DNA of 64,000 nucleotides. Source: JAIESQ01 sp964495375 (GTDB lineage: Bacteria; Planctomycetota; Planctomycetia; Pirellulales; JAEUIK01). The notes under the pieces are model-generated. The model saw nothing but the letters and a program-made list of their open reading frames with translations. It was not told where the DNA came from and made no database searches. Position numbers and translations under genes: made by a program. This document shows positions 1 to 8,824 of this stretch, piece after piece. The stretch covers positions 1 through 64,000 of the forward strand of contig CAZBWM010000003.1 of assembly GCA_964495375.1 (NCBI GenBank), written 5' to 3'. How positions within the stretch are numbered: position 1 is the first letter of the stretch; each line of letters begins with the position of its first letter.

Positions 1-494
1 GACAGACTGGCGATTTCCAATCGGTCGATCCGCAGCCGGGCGGCCGCCGCGTCAACCTGGAAGACTGCCGTGCCGTAGCGCGTGTCGAGCACGGCCACCT
101 GGCTTTCCTCAGGCAACTGGGTGACGACCCAGCGGCCGAGATTCTGGGCTGCTTCGAGCCGCGTTTCATTCTGCTGGCGATAGGCCATGCGAGGGGCCGT
201 GTCGAAGATCAAGACCGCGGCGACCGGCGCCTCGCGATCGGCCAGCATGTGCGAAGCCTGCATGCTGGGGCGGGCCAGCGCCAAGGCCAACAGGGCGAGC
301 GCGGCCATCCGCAGGGCCAACAGCAACCAATGCCGGAGCCGCAAGCGGCGCTCGTTCACCTGGCGGCGCTGTTCCAGGAATCGCAGCGCCGGAAACTCGA
401 ACTGCCGTGGACGCTGCTTGAGCACCAGGTGCAGCACGATCGGCGCGGCGGCCAGCGCCGAGCCTGCCAACAGTGCCGGGTTCAAGAAGTCCAT
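1..494 (-). CDS. BatA-like N-terminal membrane/vWA protein (partial, C-terminus off the left edge)
   Basis: The frame starts at ATG 494 and stays open to the window edge, giving about 164 residues. It begins MDFLNPALLAGSALAAAPIV, a first membrane helix (about 7-25), followed by the RPRQFEFPALRFL segment typical of the BatA/double-transmembrane N-terminal domain. A second helix lies at about 58-77. A von Willebrand A fold then begins (VAAVLIFDTAPRM); the metal-site DxSxS motif reads DTAPR, so metal binding may be altered. It is the third gene of a MoxR-DUF58-BatA run, an arrangement linked to envelope stress and protein maturation in other bacteria. The precise role is unknown. The family call is firm from the N-terminus and gene order; the rest of the protein cannot be seen. 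Confidence 0.85.
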   Translation of the reverse strand, partial: MDFLNPALLAGSALAAAPIVLHLVLKQRPRQFEFPALRFLEQRRQVNERRLRLRHWLLLALRMAALALLALALARPSMQASHMLADREAPVAAVLIFDTAPRMAYRQQNETRLEAAQNLGRWVVTQLPEESQVAVLDTRYGTAVFQVDAAAARLRIDRLEIASL

Positions 495-517
495 GGGGTT
501 AGGGTCTCATAGCCAAG

Positions 518-589
518 GGGGACGGGAGTCGTTTTGGGCCTTCGACGATCGATATTCCATGTCGAAGCCCCAAAACGACTCCCGTCCCC
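518..589. repeat. 72-bp inverted-repeat element, family A copy 1
   Basis: Two 29-bp arms (518-546 and 561-589) are inverted copies with one mismatch and surround a 14-nt spacer. The outer part of the arm reads GGGGACGGGAGTCGTTTT. A second 72-bp element with the same outer arm lies at 34489-34560. It fills the gap between the DUF58 and BatA-like genes. It resembles a REP/MITE-like palindrome and as RNA would fold into a long hairpin inside the operon transcript. Confidence 0.85.
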
Positions 590-607
590 GTTCGCGCAGC
601 CGATCGT

Positions 608-1504
608 TCAAAACCGGGCGCGGCGGTTCACGAGGTATTCCATCAGCGCCTTGTCGAACTGCATGCTGGTGTCCAGCGCGATGTAGTCGATGCCCCGCTG
701 GAAGCATTCGCGGCGATACTCTTCGCGGAAGGCTTCGATCTGCTTTTGGTAGTCGGCCCGAAAGTGGTTGGCGTCGATCGTCAGCCGCTCGTTGGTTTCG
801 GGCTCTTCGAGCTCGACGAGCCCCTGAAACGGGAAGTGGACCTCCGCTTCATCGAGGATATGAAACAGGATCACGTCGTGTCCACCGTAGCGCAGTTGCC
901 GCAGCGCGGGGAAGACTTCCTCGGGCGGGGCCAGCAGATCGCTGAAGATCATGATCAGGCTGTGATGCCGGAGCATGGCGGCCAACTGCGTGAGGCTGGC
1001 CGCGATATCGGTTTTGCCGGTCGGCGTGAGGTTCGACAGCAGCGACAGCAGGTTGCCGAGCTGCGTGCGTTTGGAGGCGGGGGCCAGGCTTTGGCGAATT
1101 TTGTCGTCGAACGCGATCAGCCCGACCGGGTCTTGCTGATGGATCATCAAGTAGGCGAGCGCGGCGGCCAGGCAGATGCCGTACTCGAACTTGGTCAGCT
1201 CCTGGCGAAACGTGTAGCCCATCGAGCGGCTAAGGTCCATCACCAGGTAGCCGGTGATGTTGGTCTCGGCCTCGAATTTTTTGATGTAGTACTTGTCGGT
1301 CTTGGCGTAAACGAGCCAGTCGATGCCTTTGGGGTCGTCGCCGTGGTTGTACTCGCGATGTTCGCTGAACTCGACGGAGAAGCCGTGGAACGGGCTGGCA
1401 TGTAGGCCCTGCAAGAATCCGCGCACGATGAACTGCGCCCGCAGATCTAACCGGCTGATCTGCCGGATAACTTCGGGGCGGAGGTAGCTTTCGGCGGTGG
1501 ACAT
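608..1504 (-). CDS. DUF58 domain-containing protein (vWA-like, bat locus)
   Basis: 298 residues starting at ATG 1504 (MSTAESYLRPEVIRQISRLD). The DUF58 signature is present around residues 45-75: EFSEHREYNHGDDPKGIDW, then YAKTDKYYIKKFEAETN. A vWA-like fold follows (YLVMDLSRSMGY, where DLSRS matches a metal-ion-dependent adhesion site). There is no signal peptide or membrane helix, so it is probably cytoplasmic or peripheral. It lies between the MoxR ATPase and the BatA-like membrane protein; such proteins are thought to act with MoxR as an AAA+/vWA chaperone pair. The substrate is unknown. Confidence 0.92.
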   Translation of the reverse strand: MSTAESYLRPEVIRQISRLDLRAQFIVRGFLQGLHASPFHGFSVEFSEHREYNHGDDPKGIDWLVYAKTDKYYIKKFEAETNITGYLVMDLSRSMGYTFRQELTKFEYGICLAAALAYLMIHQQDPVGLIAFDDKIRQSLAPASKRTQLGNLLSLLSNLTPTGKTDIAASLTQLAAMLRHHSLIMIFSDLLAPPEEVFPALRQLRYGGHDVILFHILDEAEVHFPFQGLVELEEPETNERLTIDANHFRADYQKQIEAFREEYRRECFQRGIDYIALDTSMQFDKALMEYLVNRRARF

Positions 1505-1553
1505 TCGAGTGGGGGCTAGGGGTCAGGGACGAGGGGCTAGAGGCATAGGCCCG

Positions 1554-2573
<1,020 letters not shown>

Positions 2574-2730
2574 GTTGCGGATTTCCCTGGAAGATTCGCG
2601 CGTGATCGGCGAGTCTTGATTAAGGCGTCAATAAGTTGCGGCGATACTTGGCGTTATGATTGTGATTGTATAGCCCTGCGTGGCAGCCGGCCAAGGACGG
2701 CGCGCGAGCACAACCAGCTAAGGCGAGCGT

Positions 2731-5163
2731 ATGTGCAACTTTACGATGCGAGGCGGCCAGCGGCTCGGCGGCACGATGTCGCGTGAAACGGCAGTGCCCC
2801 GTCTGCGGCGCATTGCCGGGCGGCGTGCCGGCCGCGGTCTGCTGGCGACCGTGGCGATTCTGTCGGTCGCGGCGATTTTTCAGATTGTTGGCCCGCCGGC
2901 GCGCGCCGATCTCACGCCCGAGCAGGTGCGGCAATCGATCGATCGGGCGATCGGCTACCTGAAGCGCGAGCAGCGCGACGACGGCCACGGCGGCGGAATG
3001 TGGCCCGACTGGCAGACGAACGCCGGCGGGATGACGTCGCTCTGCACGTTGGCATTGTTGAACGCGGGCGTCCCTACGTCGGACGAGACAATCCAGCGGG
3101 CGCTCAAGCACCTGCGCGGGATGCCCCCCGAGTGGACCTACGCCGCGGCGCTACAGACGATGGTGTTTTGTGCGGCCGAGCCGGAGGCGGACGCAGTGCG
3201 TCTGCAAGCGCTGGTTCGCTGGTTCGAGAGCACGCAGATCAAGTCGGGACCCAATCGCGGCGCCTGGTCGTACCCGCGCGCCATGGGGGACAACTCGAAC
3301 ACACAGTTCGCGATGCTCGCGCTTTACGAGGCCGAGCGGGCGAAGGAGCGGACCAAGGTCGAGGTGCAGGCCGAGACGTGGCGGATGTCGCTGGCCTATT
3401 GGAAGAACTCGCAAAACGCCGACGGCTCGTGGGGCTATCAGCCCGGCAACCCCGGAACCGGCAGCATGACCTGCGCGGGCATCACCAGCTACATCATCGC
3501 CAGCGGGCAGTTGAACGCCGGAGACGCCAAGGTCACGAAGGACCAGGTCGAGTGCTGCGAACCGCACGCCCGCGACCGGACGCTTGAGCGCGCGATGAGC
3601 TGGCTGGGGGAGAACTTTTCGGTCCACAACAATCCGGGGCGTGGCGACGCCTGGCTGTTTTATTACTTGTATGGCGTGGAGCGCGTCGGCCGGATGACGG
3701 CCCGGCGGTTTATCGGCGCGCACGACTGGTATCGCGAAGGGACCGATATGTTCGTCCGGGCGCAGGACGAGCTCTCGGGCTTTTGGCGTGGGGGCGGGGC
3801 CGGCGAAAACAATTCGTTCGTCAGCACCAGCATGGCGCTGTTGTTCTTGGCTAAGGGGCGGCGCCCGATTCTGGCCTCGAAACTGAAGCACGACCCCGCC
3901 GACGACTGGGAGCATCATCGTAGCGACTTCTGGAACCTGACCTCCTACGTCGAAAAAAAGTGGAAGCGCGATCTGACCTGGCAGATTGTCGACAGCAAGG
4001 CCGCCACGGTCGACGACCTGCTGCAAGCCCCCGTGCTCTACATTAGCGGGCGCGACGCGGCGCAATTCAGCGATGCAGAAGCGCAGAAGCTGCGCCAGTA
4101 CCTCGATCAAGGGGGCTTCGTGTTCGCCGACGCCTGCTGCGACGGCAAAGGGTTCGATGAATCGTTTCGCGCGTTGATGAAGCGGGTGTTTCCCGAACCC
4201 GAGTACGAACTGCGGATGCTCCCCCCGGAGCACCCGGTGTGGCGAGCCGAAGAACCGATCAACCCGGCGCATGTGCGCCCGTTGTGGGGGATCAACGTCG
4301 GTTGCCGCACCAGCGTGATCTACTGCCCTGATAATCTGTCGTGCTATTGGGAACTGGCGCGCCCCGGACGCGATACTAGCTACAGCCCCGAGGTTACGCA
4401 GCGGGTCGCTGGCGCGATGTCGATGGGCATTAACGTGCTGGCCTACGCCACGAACCGCGAGCTGAAGTTCAAGTACGAGGTGCCGGCCACGGTCACGGGG
4501 CGCTCGAAGGAGGATCGCTTCGAGCGGGCCAAGCTCTACATGGCCAAACTCAAACACACAGGCGGGGCCGATGCCGCGCCGCGAGCGCTGGTCAACTTGC
4601 AGGACGCGCTGGAGCGCGAGACCGGCCTGCGCGTGAGCACCGATCGGCGCGACGTTGCGATCACCGACGAGCGGCTGTTCGAGTATCCGATCGTTTACTT
4701 GCACGGGCGCAACAGCTTTCGCTTGAGCGAAGCGGAGCGCAAGCAACTGCGAACGTACGTGGAGCGCGGCGGTGTGATTCTGGGAGACAGCATTTGCGCG
4801 AGCGAGGCGTTCACGCGCTCGTTTCAGGAGGAAATGGCCGCGCTCTTCCCGCAGCAGAAGCTGGAGCGAATTCCGGTCGACAGCCCGATGTTCACGCCGC
4901 AATACGGCGGCTTCGATCTGAAGCAGGTGAAGCGCCGCGATCCGCGCCGCGGCGCGGGGGCGGGGCCACTGGAAGCCCGCGTGCGCGACGTCGAGCCGGA
5001 GTTCGAGGGGGTGAAGATCAAGGAGCGCTACGCGGTGATCTTCTCGCGGTACGACCTGAGCTGCGCGCTGGAGCACCAGGAATCGCTCGATTGCCAGGGC
5101 TATGTGCGCGACGACGCGGCCCGGCTGGCCATCAATCTCGTGCTGTACGCGGTACACGAGTGA
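2731..5163 (+). CDS. Exported squalene-cyclase-fold protein with two DUF4159 domains
   Basis: 810 residues from ATG 2731, which has AAGGCGAG just upstream; ATG 2776 (MSRETAVPRLRR) is an alternative that gives a shorter n-region. A hydrophobic segment, ATVAILSVAAIFQIVG, ends in PARADL, so export is likely. Residues about 65-420 carry repeats of the QNADGSWGY type, as in prenyltransferase/squalene-oxidase alpha-toroids. Two DUF4159-like (class I amidotransferase-like fold) regions follow, around 435-615 and 640-805, recognisable from the paired segments APVLYISGRDAAQFSDAEAQ and YPIVYLHGRNSFRLSEAERK. No catalytic residues can be assigned. Such proteins are common in planctomycetes and their function is unknown. 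Confidence 0.88.
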   Translation: MCNFTMRGGQRLGGTMSRETAVPRLRRIAGRRAGRGLLATVAILSVAAIFQIVGPPARADLTPEQVRQSIDRAIGYLKREQRDDGHGGGMWPDWQTNAGGMTSLCTLALLNAGVPTSDETIQRALKHLRGMPPEWTYAAALQTMVFCAAEPEADAVRLQALVRWFESTQIKSGPNRGAWSYPRAMGDNSNTQFAMLALYEAERAKERTKVEVQAETWRMSLAYWKNSQNADGSWGYQPGNPGTGSMTCAGITSYIIASGQLNAGDAKVTKDQVECCEPHARDRTLERAMSWLGENFSVHNNPGRGDAWLFYYLYGVERVGRMTARRFIGAHDWYREGTDMFVRAQDELSGFWRGGGAGENNSFVSTSMALLFLAKGRRPILASKLKHDPADDWEHHRSDFWNLTSYVEKKWKRDLTWQIVDSKAATVDDLLQAPVLYISGRDAAQFSDAEAQKLRQYLDQGGFVFADACCDGKGFDESFRALMKRVFPEPEYELRMLPPEHPVWRAEEPINPAHVRPLWGINVGCRTSVIYCPDNLSCYWELARPGRDTSYSPEVTQRVAGAMSMGINVLAYATNRELKFKYEVPATVTGRSKEDRFERAKLYMAKLKHTGGADAAPRALVNLQDALERETGLRVSTDRRDVAITDERLFEYPIVYLHGRNSFRLSEAERKQLRTYVERGGVILGDSICASEAFTRSFQEEMAALFPQQKLERIPVDSPMFTPQYGGFDLKQVKRRDPRRGAGAGPLEARVRDVEPEFEGVKIKERYAVIFSRYDLSCALEHQESLDCQGYVRDDAARLAINLVLYAVHE

Positions 5164-5173
5164 CGCGAACGGT

Positions 5174-5200
5174 TAGCCGCGGGATTTATCCCGCGCGCTA
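5174..5200. repeat. Palindrome, CGCGGGAT type
   Basis: The arms TAGCCGCGGGAT and ATCCCGCGCGCTA form a near-perfect inverted repeat with a TT loop. It sits 10 bp after the stop of the toroid/DUF4159 gene. It lacks a T-tract, so it is better read as a REP-like palindrome than as a classical terminator. Confidence 0.6.
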
Positions 5201-5231
5201 GCTCGGACGCGGTCGAGCACTTGCTCCCTCC

Positions 5232-5258
5232 AGCCCAGGGGTTGCAACCCCTGGGCTT
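5232..5258. repeat. 27-nt palindrome, family C copy 1
   Basis: AGCCCAGGGGTT is followed after GC by AACCCCTGGGCT. A nearly identical 27-nt palindrome occurs at 58999-59025. It lies between two plus-strand genes and may reduce read-through from the upstream gene. The recurrence suggests a dispersed family. Confidence 0.7.
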
Positions 5259-5329
5259 AGCGATCGTCGTTCTGCTACACTTGCGGCTTCGCTGACCGAA
5301 GTGTTTTGCTCCGCCGCGGGAGAAGTACC

Positions 5330-5887
5330 GTGATCAAAGACATGAAGATGGTGTTGCTGGTAGCCGGCTTCGTCGCGCTGACCTTTGCCTGCTGGGGGGC
5401 TTACGGTCCGACCTTGCACAAAGGACAAATGGCGATGGGGGGGAGCCGGCTAAGGCCGCTCTTATGCGTCGGGCTGGCCTACTTTGCCATCGCTGTCGTG
5501 GTGCCGGCAGTGCTCCTCTGGCTCGGGCAGGAAGCCAACGGGCGGTTCACGTTTTCGGGCGTGAGTTGGAGCTTGTTTGGCGGCACGCTGGGGGCGCTGG
5601 GGGCGCTAGGCATCATTCTGGCGTTCAACTTCGGCGGCAGCCCGGCTTATGTGATGCCGTTCGTGTTCGGCTTTGCACCGCTGGTGAACGCCTTTATCAC
5701 GGTGGGCATCAGCGGCAAATACAAAGAGATGAACGCGCTGACGCTCGGCGGCATGATGGCCGGGCTGATCATGGTCTCGATGGGGGCGTTCATCGTCCTC
5801 TTCTGCGCACAGAAAGTGGCCAGCCATAAACCGGCCGCGCCAACCAACACGTCCGTGGAAACATCGGCCGAAGCGGGCGCCCACTAG
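5330..5887 (+). CDS. Conserved polytopic membrane protein, transporter-like
   Basis: 185 residues if GTG 5330 is the start; GGGAGAAG is 5 nt upstream, so I prefer it over the longer frame from 5306 and over ATG 5342. About five hydrophobic helices are visible (LLVAGFVALTFACWGAYG, CVGLAYFAIAVVVPAVLLWL, LGALGALGIILAFNFGG, VMPFVFGFAPLVNAFITVG, GLIMVSMGAFIVLFCAQ). The WGAYGPTLHKGQ stretch after the first helix and the Gly-rich helices recall drug/metabolite (EamA/RhaT-like) transporters, but the protein is half-sized. The C-terminus is a short polar tail. The substrate is unknown. Confidence 0.75.
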   Translation: MIKDMKMVLLVAGFVALTFACWGAYGPTLHKGQMAMGGSRLRPLLCVGLAYFAIAVVVPAVLLWLGQEANGRFTFSGVSWSLFGGTLGALGALGIILAFNFGGSPAYVMPFVFGFAPLVNAFITVGISGKYKEMNALTLGGMMAGLIMVSMGAFIVLFCAQKVASHKPAAPTNTSVETSAEAGAH

Positions 5888-5910
5888 CGCACGCCACACG
5901 CTGGTGATGC

Positions 5911-5999
5911 GGGTGCCATGCACCACGCTTGCGTGGGCATGCCTGGCGCGTGAACGAGCATGGCCACTTGCGGAGTACCGCCTAGTGGCCATGGCACCC
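5911..5999. repeat. Nested palindrome cluster between convergent genes
   Basis: The outer arms GGGTGCCATG (5911-5920) and CATGGCACCC (5990-5999) are perfect inverted repeats. Inside is CCACGC-TT-GCGTGG (5923-5936). A second hairpin has arms CATGGCCACT (5959-5968) and AGTGGCCATG (5984-5993), with an inner GCGG/CCGC stem. The hairpins partly compete with the outer stem. The cluster lies between convergent ends and could block read-through on both strands. No T-tract is present. Confidence 0.65.
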
Positions 6000-6034
6000 A
6001 ATGTCAGCCGAGCTGACTGAAACATCCAATAAGA

Positions 6035-6814
6035 TTACTCAGGCGGTTGCAACTCGGCCGCTGCGTCGCCGGCAATTTCGACCCAGAACAAGTCGTAAAG
6101 ATTCGCACGGGCCCACTCGTAACTCACCGCACTGTAGCGTCCCACGCCGGAGTCGCGGGTGATGAACGTTCCGTCCCCCGGCTCGTCCGCGTTGTCTGTG
6201 TAGCCGACAAACAGCCGGCTATGGTTCGAACCCGCGCACACGGGCCAGCCGGCCGCCAATACGCGGCGCGTCTCGGCGAATTCTTCGTCGCTCAAGCCTG
6301 AGCTTTTCGACCAGCGACGAATCCAGTGCACCTGGAAGTTGACTTGTCGCGTTATGTCGGCGTCCTGTTGGGCCGCCTCGTCGGGATGCGTGTTGCCGAA
6401 GCGGCGTTCGTAGGGCATCAGCTCTTCGCGGCAGATGCCATGCCGTGCGAAGCCCTTGAGCAAATCGTGAAAGAACTGGCCGCGATCGGCCGTGGTGTTG
6501 CCGATCTGCTGGTTGCAGGCCCAGTTGAGATACTCGACTGACAGCGGCGCGCCGGCGTCACGATGCTTGGCGAGCGCGAATTCGAGCGCCGCGACCGTCA
6601 CGAACACCGAACAGGTGTTGCGGCGCCCTTGCCGCCGCGGTGCGAGCTTCCAGCGGGCGAACTGCGGGCGCAGGTCGACTTCGGCCGGTAGCTCAGTGGT
6701 GGGCGCGCTAGAACTAGGTTCGGACGGAACCGTGGCTGGCGCCGCGGTCAGCGCTGGCGCCCGTCCGCTCAAGAGAACGACGGCAATCAGCAAGGCCCGT
6801 AGTTCAACCGACAT
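6035..6814 (-). CDS. Exported papain-like (C1-type) peptidase family protein
   Basis: 259 residues from ATG 6814 with a signal peptide (ALLIAVVLLSGRAPALTAAP). The papain-like core shows Gln62 and Cys68 in RQGRRNTCSVFV (oxyanion Gln and nucleophile Cys) and His198 in GSNHSRLFVGY. The third catalytic position, normally Asn in NSWG, is Asp221 in TRDSGVG. The protein has no long propeptide between the signal peptide and the core. It is probably a periplasmic or secreted cysteine peptidase, or a binding protein derived from one. The neighbouring minus-strand genes also encode exported proteins. The Cys-His pair makes the fold call good; activity is uncertain because of the Asn-to-Asp change. Confidence 0.8.
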   Translation of the reverse strand: MSVELRALLIAVVLLSGRAPALTAAPATVPSEPSSSAPTTELPAEVDLRPQFARWKLAPRRQGRRNTCSVFVTVAALEFALAKHRDAGAPLSVEYLNWACNQQIGNTTADRGQFFHDLLKGFARHGICREELMPYERRFGNTHPDEAAQQDADITRQVNFQVHWIRRWSKSSGLSDEEFAETRRVLAAGWPVCAGSNHSRLFVGYTDNADEPGDGTFITRDSGVGRYSAVSYEWARANLYDLFWVEIAGDAAAELQPPE

Positions 6815-6835
6815 GTTGCCCTCGATGCATCAAGC

Positions 6836-7774
6836 CTACTTCGCACTTGGCGCGGCAGTCGAACCGCCTGGCACGATCGGCGTGTCGTCGGCGTTCCCCC
6901 ACTCGCTCCAACTGCGATAATAGTTGCGCACCTGGTCAGCTCCCATCAATTCCAGTCCGAACTGCATGACCGACGCGCGCCCCCCGGATTGACAGTAAGT
7001 TGCTGTGGGGCGAGTGACATCGATGCCGGCCGCGGCAAACAGTCTTTTGAGCTCAGACGCCGGCTTGAAACGCTGCGTGTCGGCCTCGATCAGATCGGAC
7101 CATTCGAGCCGCTTAGCGCCCGGGACCGCGCCGGCGCGCTTGTTGCCCATCGCCGCCGTGCCACAGAATTCTCCGTCGCTGCGGGCGTCAATAATTTGCA
7201 GCGACTGACCTGCCAGCGCCGCGAGCAATTGATCCTTCGACACGAGTCGCTGACTCCGCGGCGACAGCTCGGGCGTGGTCGTCGCGAACGTCGGTGCGGT
7301 TCTGTCGATCGGCAAGCTGGCCGACTTCCAACCGTGCCAACCGCCATTCAACAATCGGCCTCGCTCGATGCCCCAATAGCTCAGTATCCACCACACCCGC
7401 GCGGCATCCTTCGATTTGCTGTCGTCATAGATCACGACGGGCGAATCGAGCTTTAGACCTAGAGCACCAAGTCGGTCCGTCCAGCCGGCCTGATCCGTAC
7501 CGTCGCCAAAGGACTTCGCCCAATCGGCAGCGTCAACCCAGCGGGCACCAGGCAGGTGGCCTGCGTCGTATTCGCCTTGCGGCCGGGCATCGATCGCGAG
7601 GACCTGTCCGGCCGACAACTGTTCGTTCAATATGGCCGGCTCAACGAGCAAATCGACGCGGGGGTACGACTCAGCAGCAGACAAGGCGCGCGATGCCGCG
7701 AGCATCCAACCCACGACGACCATTGCGTGAACCAAAACGCGCGAAGGCAAATACAGCCGTGCATGTTCCAACAT
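6836..7774 (-). CDS. Exported tandem rhodanese-domain sulfurtransferase
   Basis: 312 residues from ATG 7774 with a signal peptide (VHAMVVVGWMLAASRALSAAE). Two rhodanese domains follow: residues about 40-165 (LAIDARPQGEYDAGHLPGAR, VVIYDDSK, where the usual Cys is replaced by Asp) and about 180-300, whose active loop is Cys261 in CQSGGR. This inactive-N/active-C arrangement is standard for thiosulfate and 3-mercaptopyruvate sulfurtransferases. The CxxGxR-type loop fits thiosulfate:cyanide activity better than the mercaptopyruvate loop CGSGVT. The gene starts 21 bp before the papain-like gene and may be co-transcribed with it. Confidence 0.88.
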   Translation of the reverse strand: MLEHARLYLPSRVLVHAMVVVGWMLAASRALSAAESYPRVDLLVEPAILNEQLSAGQVLAIDARPQGEYDAGHLPGARWVDAADWAKSFGDGTDQAGWTDRLGALGLKLDSPVVIYDDSKSKDAARVWWILSYWGIERGRLLNGGWHGWKSASLPIDRTAPTFATTTPELSPRSQRLVSKDQLLAALAGQSLQIIDARSDGEFCGTAAMGNKRAGAVPGAKRLEWSDLIEADTQRFKPASELKRLFAAAGIDVTRPTATYCQSGGRASVMQFGLELMGADQVRNYYRSWSEWGNADDTPIVPGGSTAAPSAK

Positions 7775-7859
7775 CGCTCATCCTCCGTGCTACCAACTCG
7801 TAGCTCAACCGCACTGCAATTCTAACCGTGGCGCCAGGAAAGACTACCGCCAGCAAATC

Positions 7860-8741
7860 TCACGGCTCCACGGCAAATCGGTAGACCGTTGCGCTGGTTC
7901 CATCCTCAGGCAACAAATAGAAATTGTCGCCGAACTTGCAGAAGCCCTCGCGGCAGAAATTGCTGCCGCCGCTAAGCAGCGCGCCGCGCAGGGCATAGCG
8001 ATCGACGAGCGACCAGTTGGCGACGTCGATCACATCGACTACGGCGGTTGGCTGGCCGGCGAGTTTCGTGCTGCCCGCGGCGTCGAGCTTTGTCGAGCCA
8101 GCGCAATAGAGCTTGCCGTCGTGGAACTCGAAATCCTGATAGGCCACCCCGGTCGGGTTGTCACGGCGCTCGACTTCTTTGCCGGCCATGTCGAGGACGT
8201 AGATCGTCCGCGCATCCCAGTTGGCCGTGTAGATGCGCTGCCCGGCATCGACCGCGGCGCCGCCGAGATGGTCGGCCAGCGCGAACTTGTCGACCGTCTC
8301 GAGGCTCGTCGGATCGAGTTGGAGCATCGTGCTCGTGGAGCGTGGCCGATATTCGGCGACCGGAATCCAGAGCCGATCAGCGGTCAACTGCAGGCCGCCC
8401 GGATGGCACTGGGCGTCGAGCGTGATGTCGCGCTGGGCGACGACTTTCAGCGTCTCGCGCGACACGCGGTAGACAAACCCGCGCCGCGCGCGGCGGTCGA
8501 CGCTCGTGATCCAGAACCACTGGTCGGTGACGGCCAGCCCCTGAACGTGATGCAACTCGTGGTTGATGGGCCACGACTCGGCCACTTTCAGCTCGACCGG
8601 CTTGATGGCGCTGGGAGCCGGCTCGGTAGCACGCGCCGGTTCAGCCGCACCGGCCATTGAAGCCGCGCACAGGACCAGCCAGACGATGCTCTGCGCAGCG
8701 ATCCATACGCGAAATCTGGTTCGATCGACCCGGGGCATCAA
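7860..8741 (-). CDS. Exported beta-propeller-like conserved protein (DUF6454-like)
   Basis: 293 residues from ATG 8741 with a signal peptide (IVWLVLCAASMAGAAEPA). The rest resembles a small propeller-type protein, with repeated strand patterns such as HHVQGLAVTDQWFWITSVDR, PGGLQLTADRLWIPVAEY, LGGAAVDAGQRIYTANWDAR and YQDFEFHDGKLYCAGSTK. No enzyme motif is obvious. The content matches the DUF6454-type family of exported proteins, but I assign it only by overall resemblance. It is divergent from the lipoprotein hydrolase gene at 8825 and lies upstream of the rhodanese gene on the same strand. Confidence 0.72.
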   Translation of the reverse strand: MMPRVDRTRFRVWIAAQSIVWLVLCAASMAGAAEPARATEPAPSAIKPVELKVAESWPINHELHHVQGLAVTDQWFWITSVDRRARRGFVYRVSRETLKVVAQRDITLDAQCHPGGLQLTADRLWIPVAEYRPRSTSTMLQLDPTSLETVDKFALADHLGGAAVDAGQRIYTANWDARTIYVLDMAGKEVERRDNPTGVAYQDFEFHDGKLYCAGSTKLDAAGSTKLAGQPTAVVDVIDVANWSLVDRYALRGALLSGGSNFCREGFCKFGDNFYLLPEDGTSATVYRFAVEP

Positions 8742-8824
8742 TTCGTTTCCCTGTCGCGGGTGCCGTGGCTACGATGGTGCGCCGTGCAGGATAACCGCCC
8801 GACCCGTTGATCGCGAGACTTCTC

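Noticed and set aside
3151..5157. Long open frame on the minus strand, 668 codons, opposite the toroid/DUF4159 gene
   Set aside because: It is the antisense shadow of a gene with clear domains; high GC leaves few stop codons in the opposite frame.
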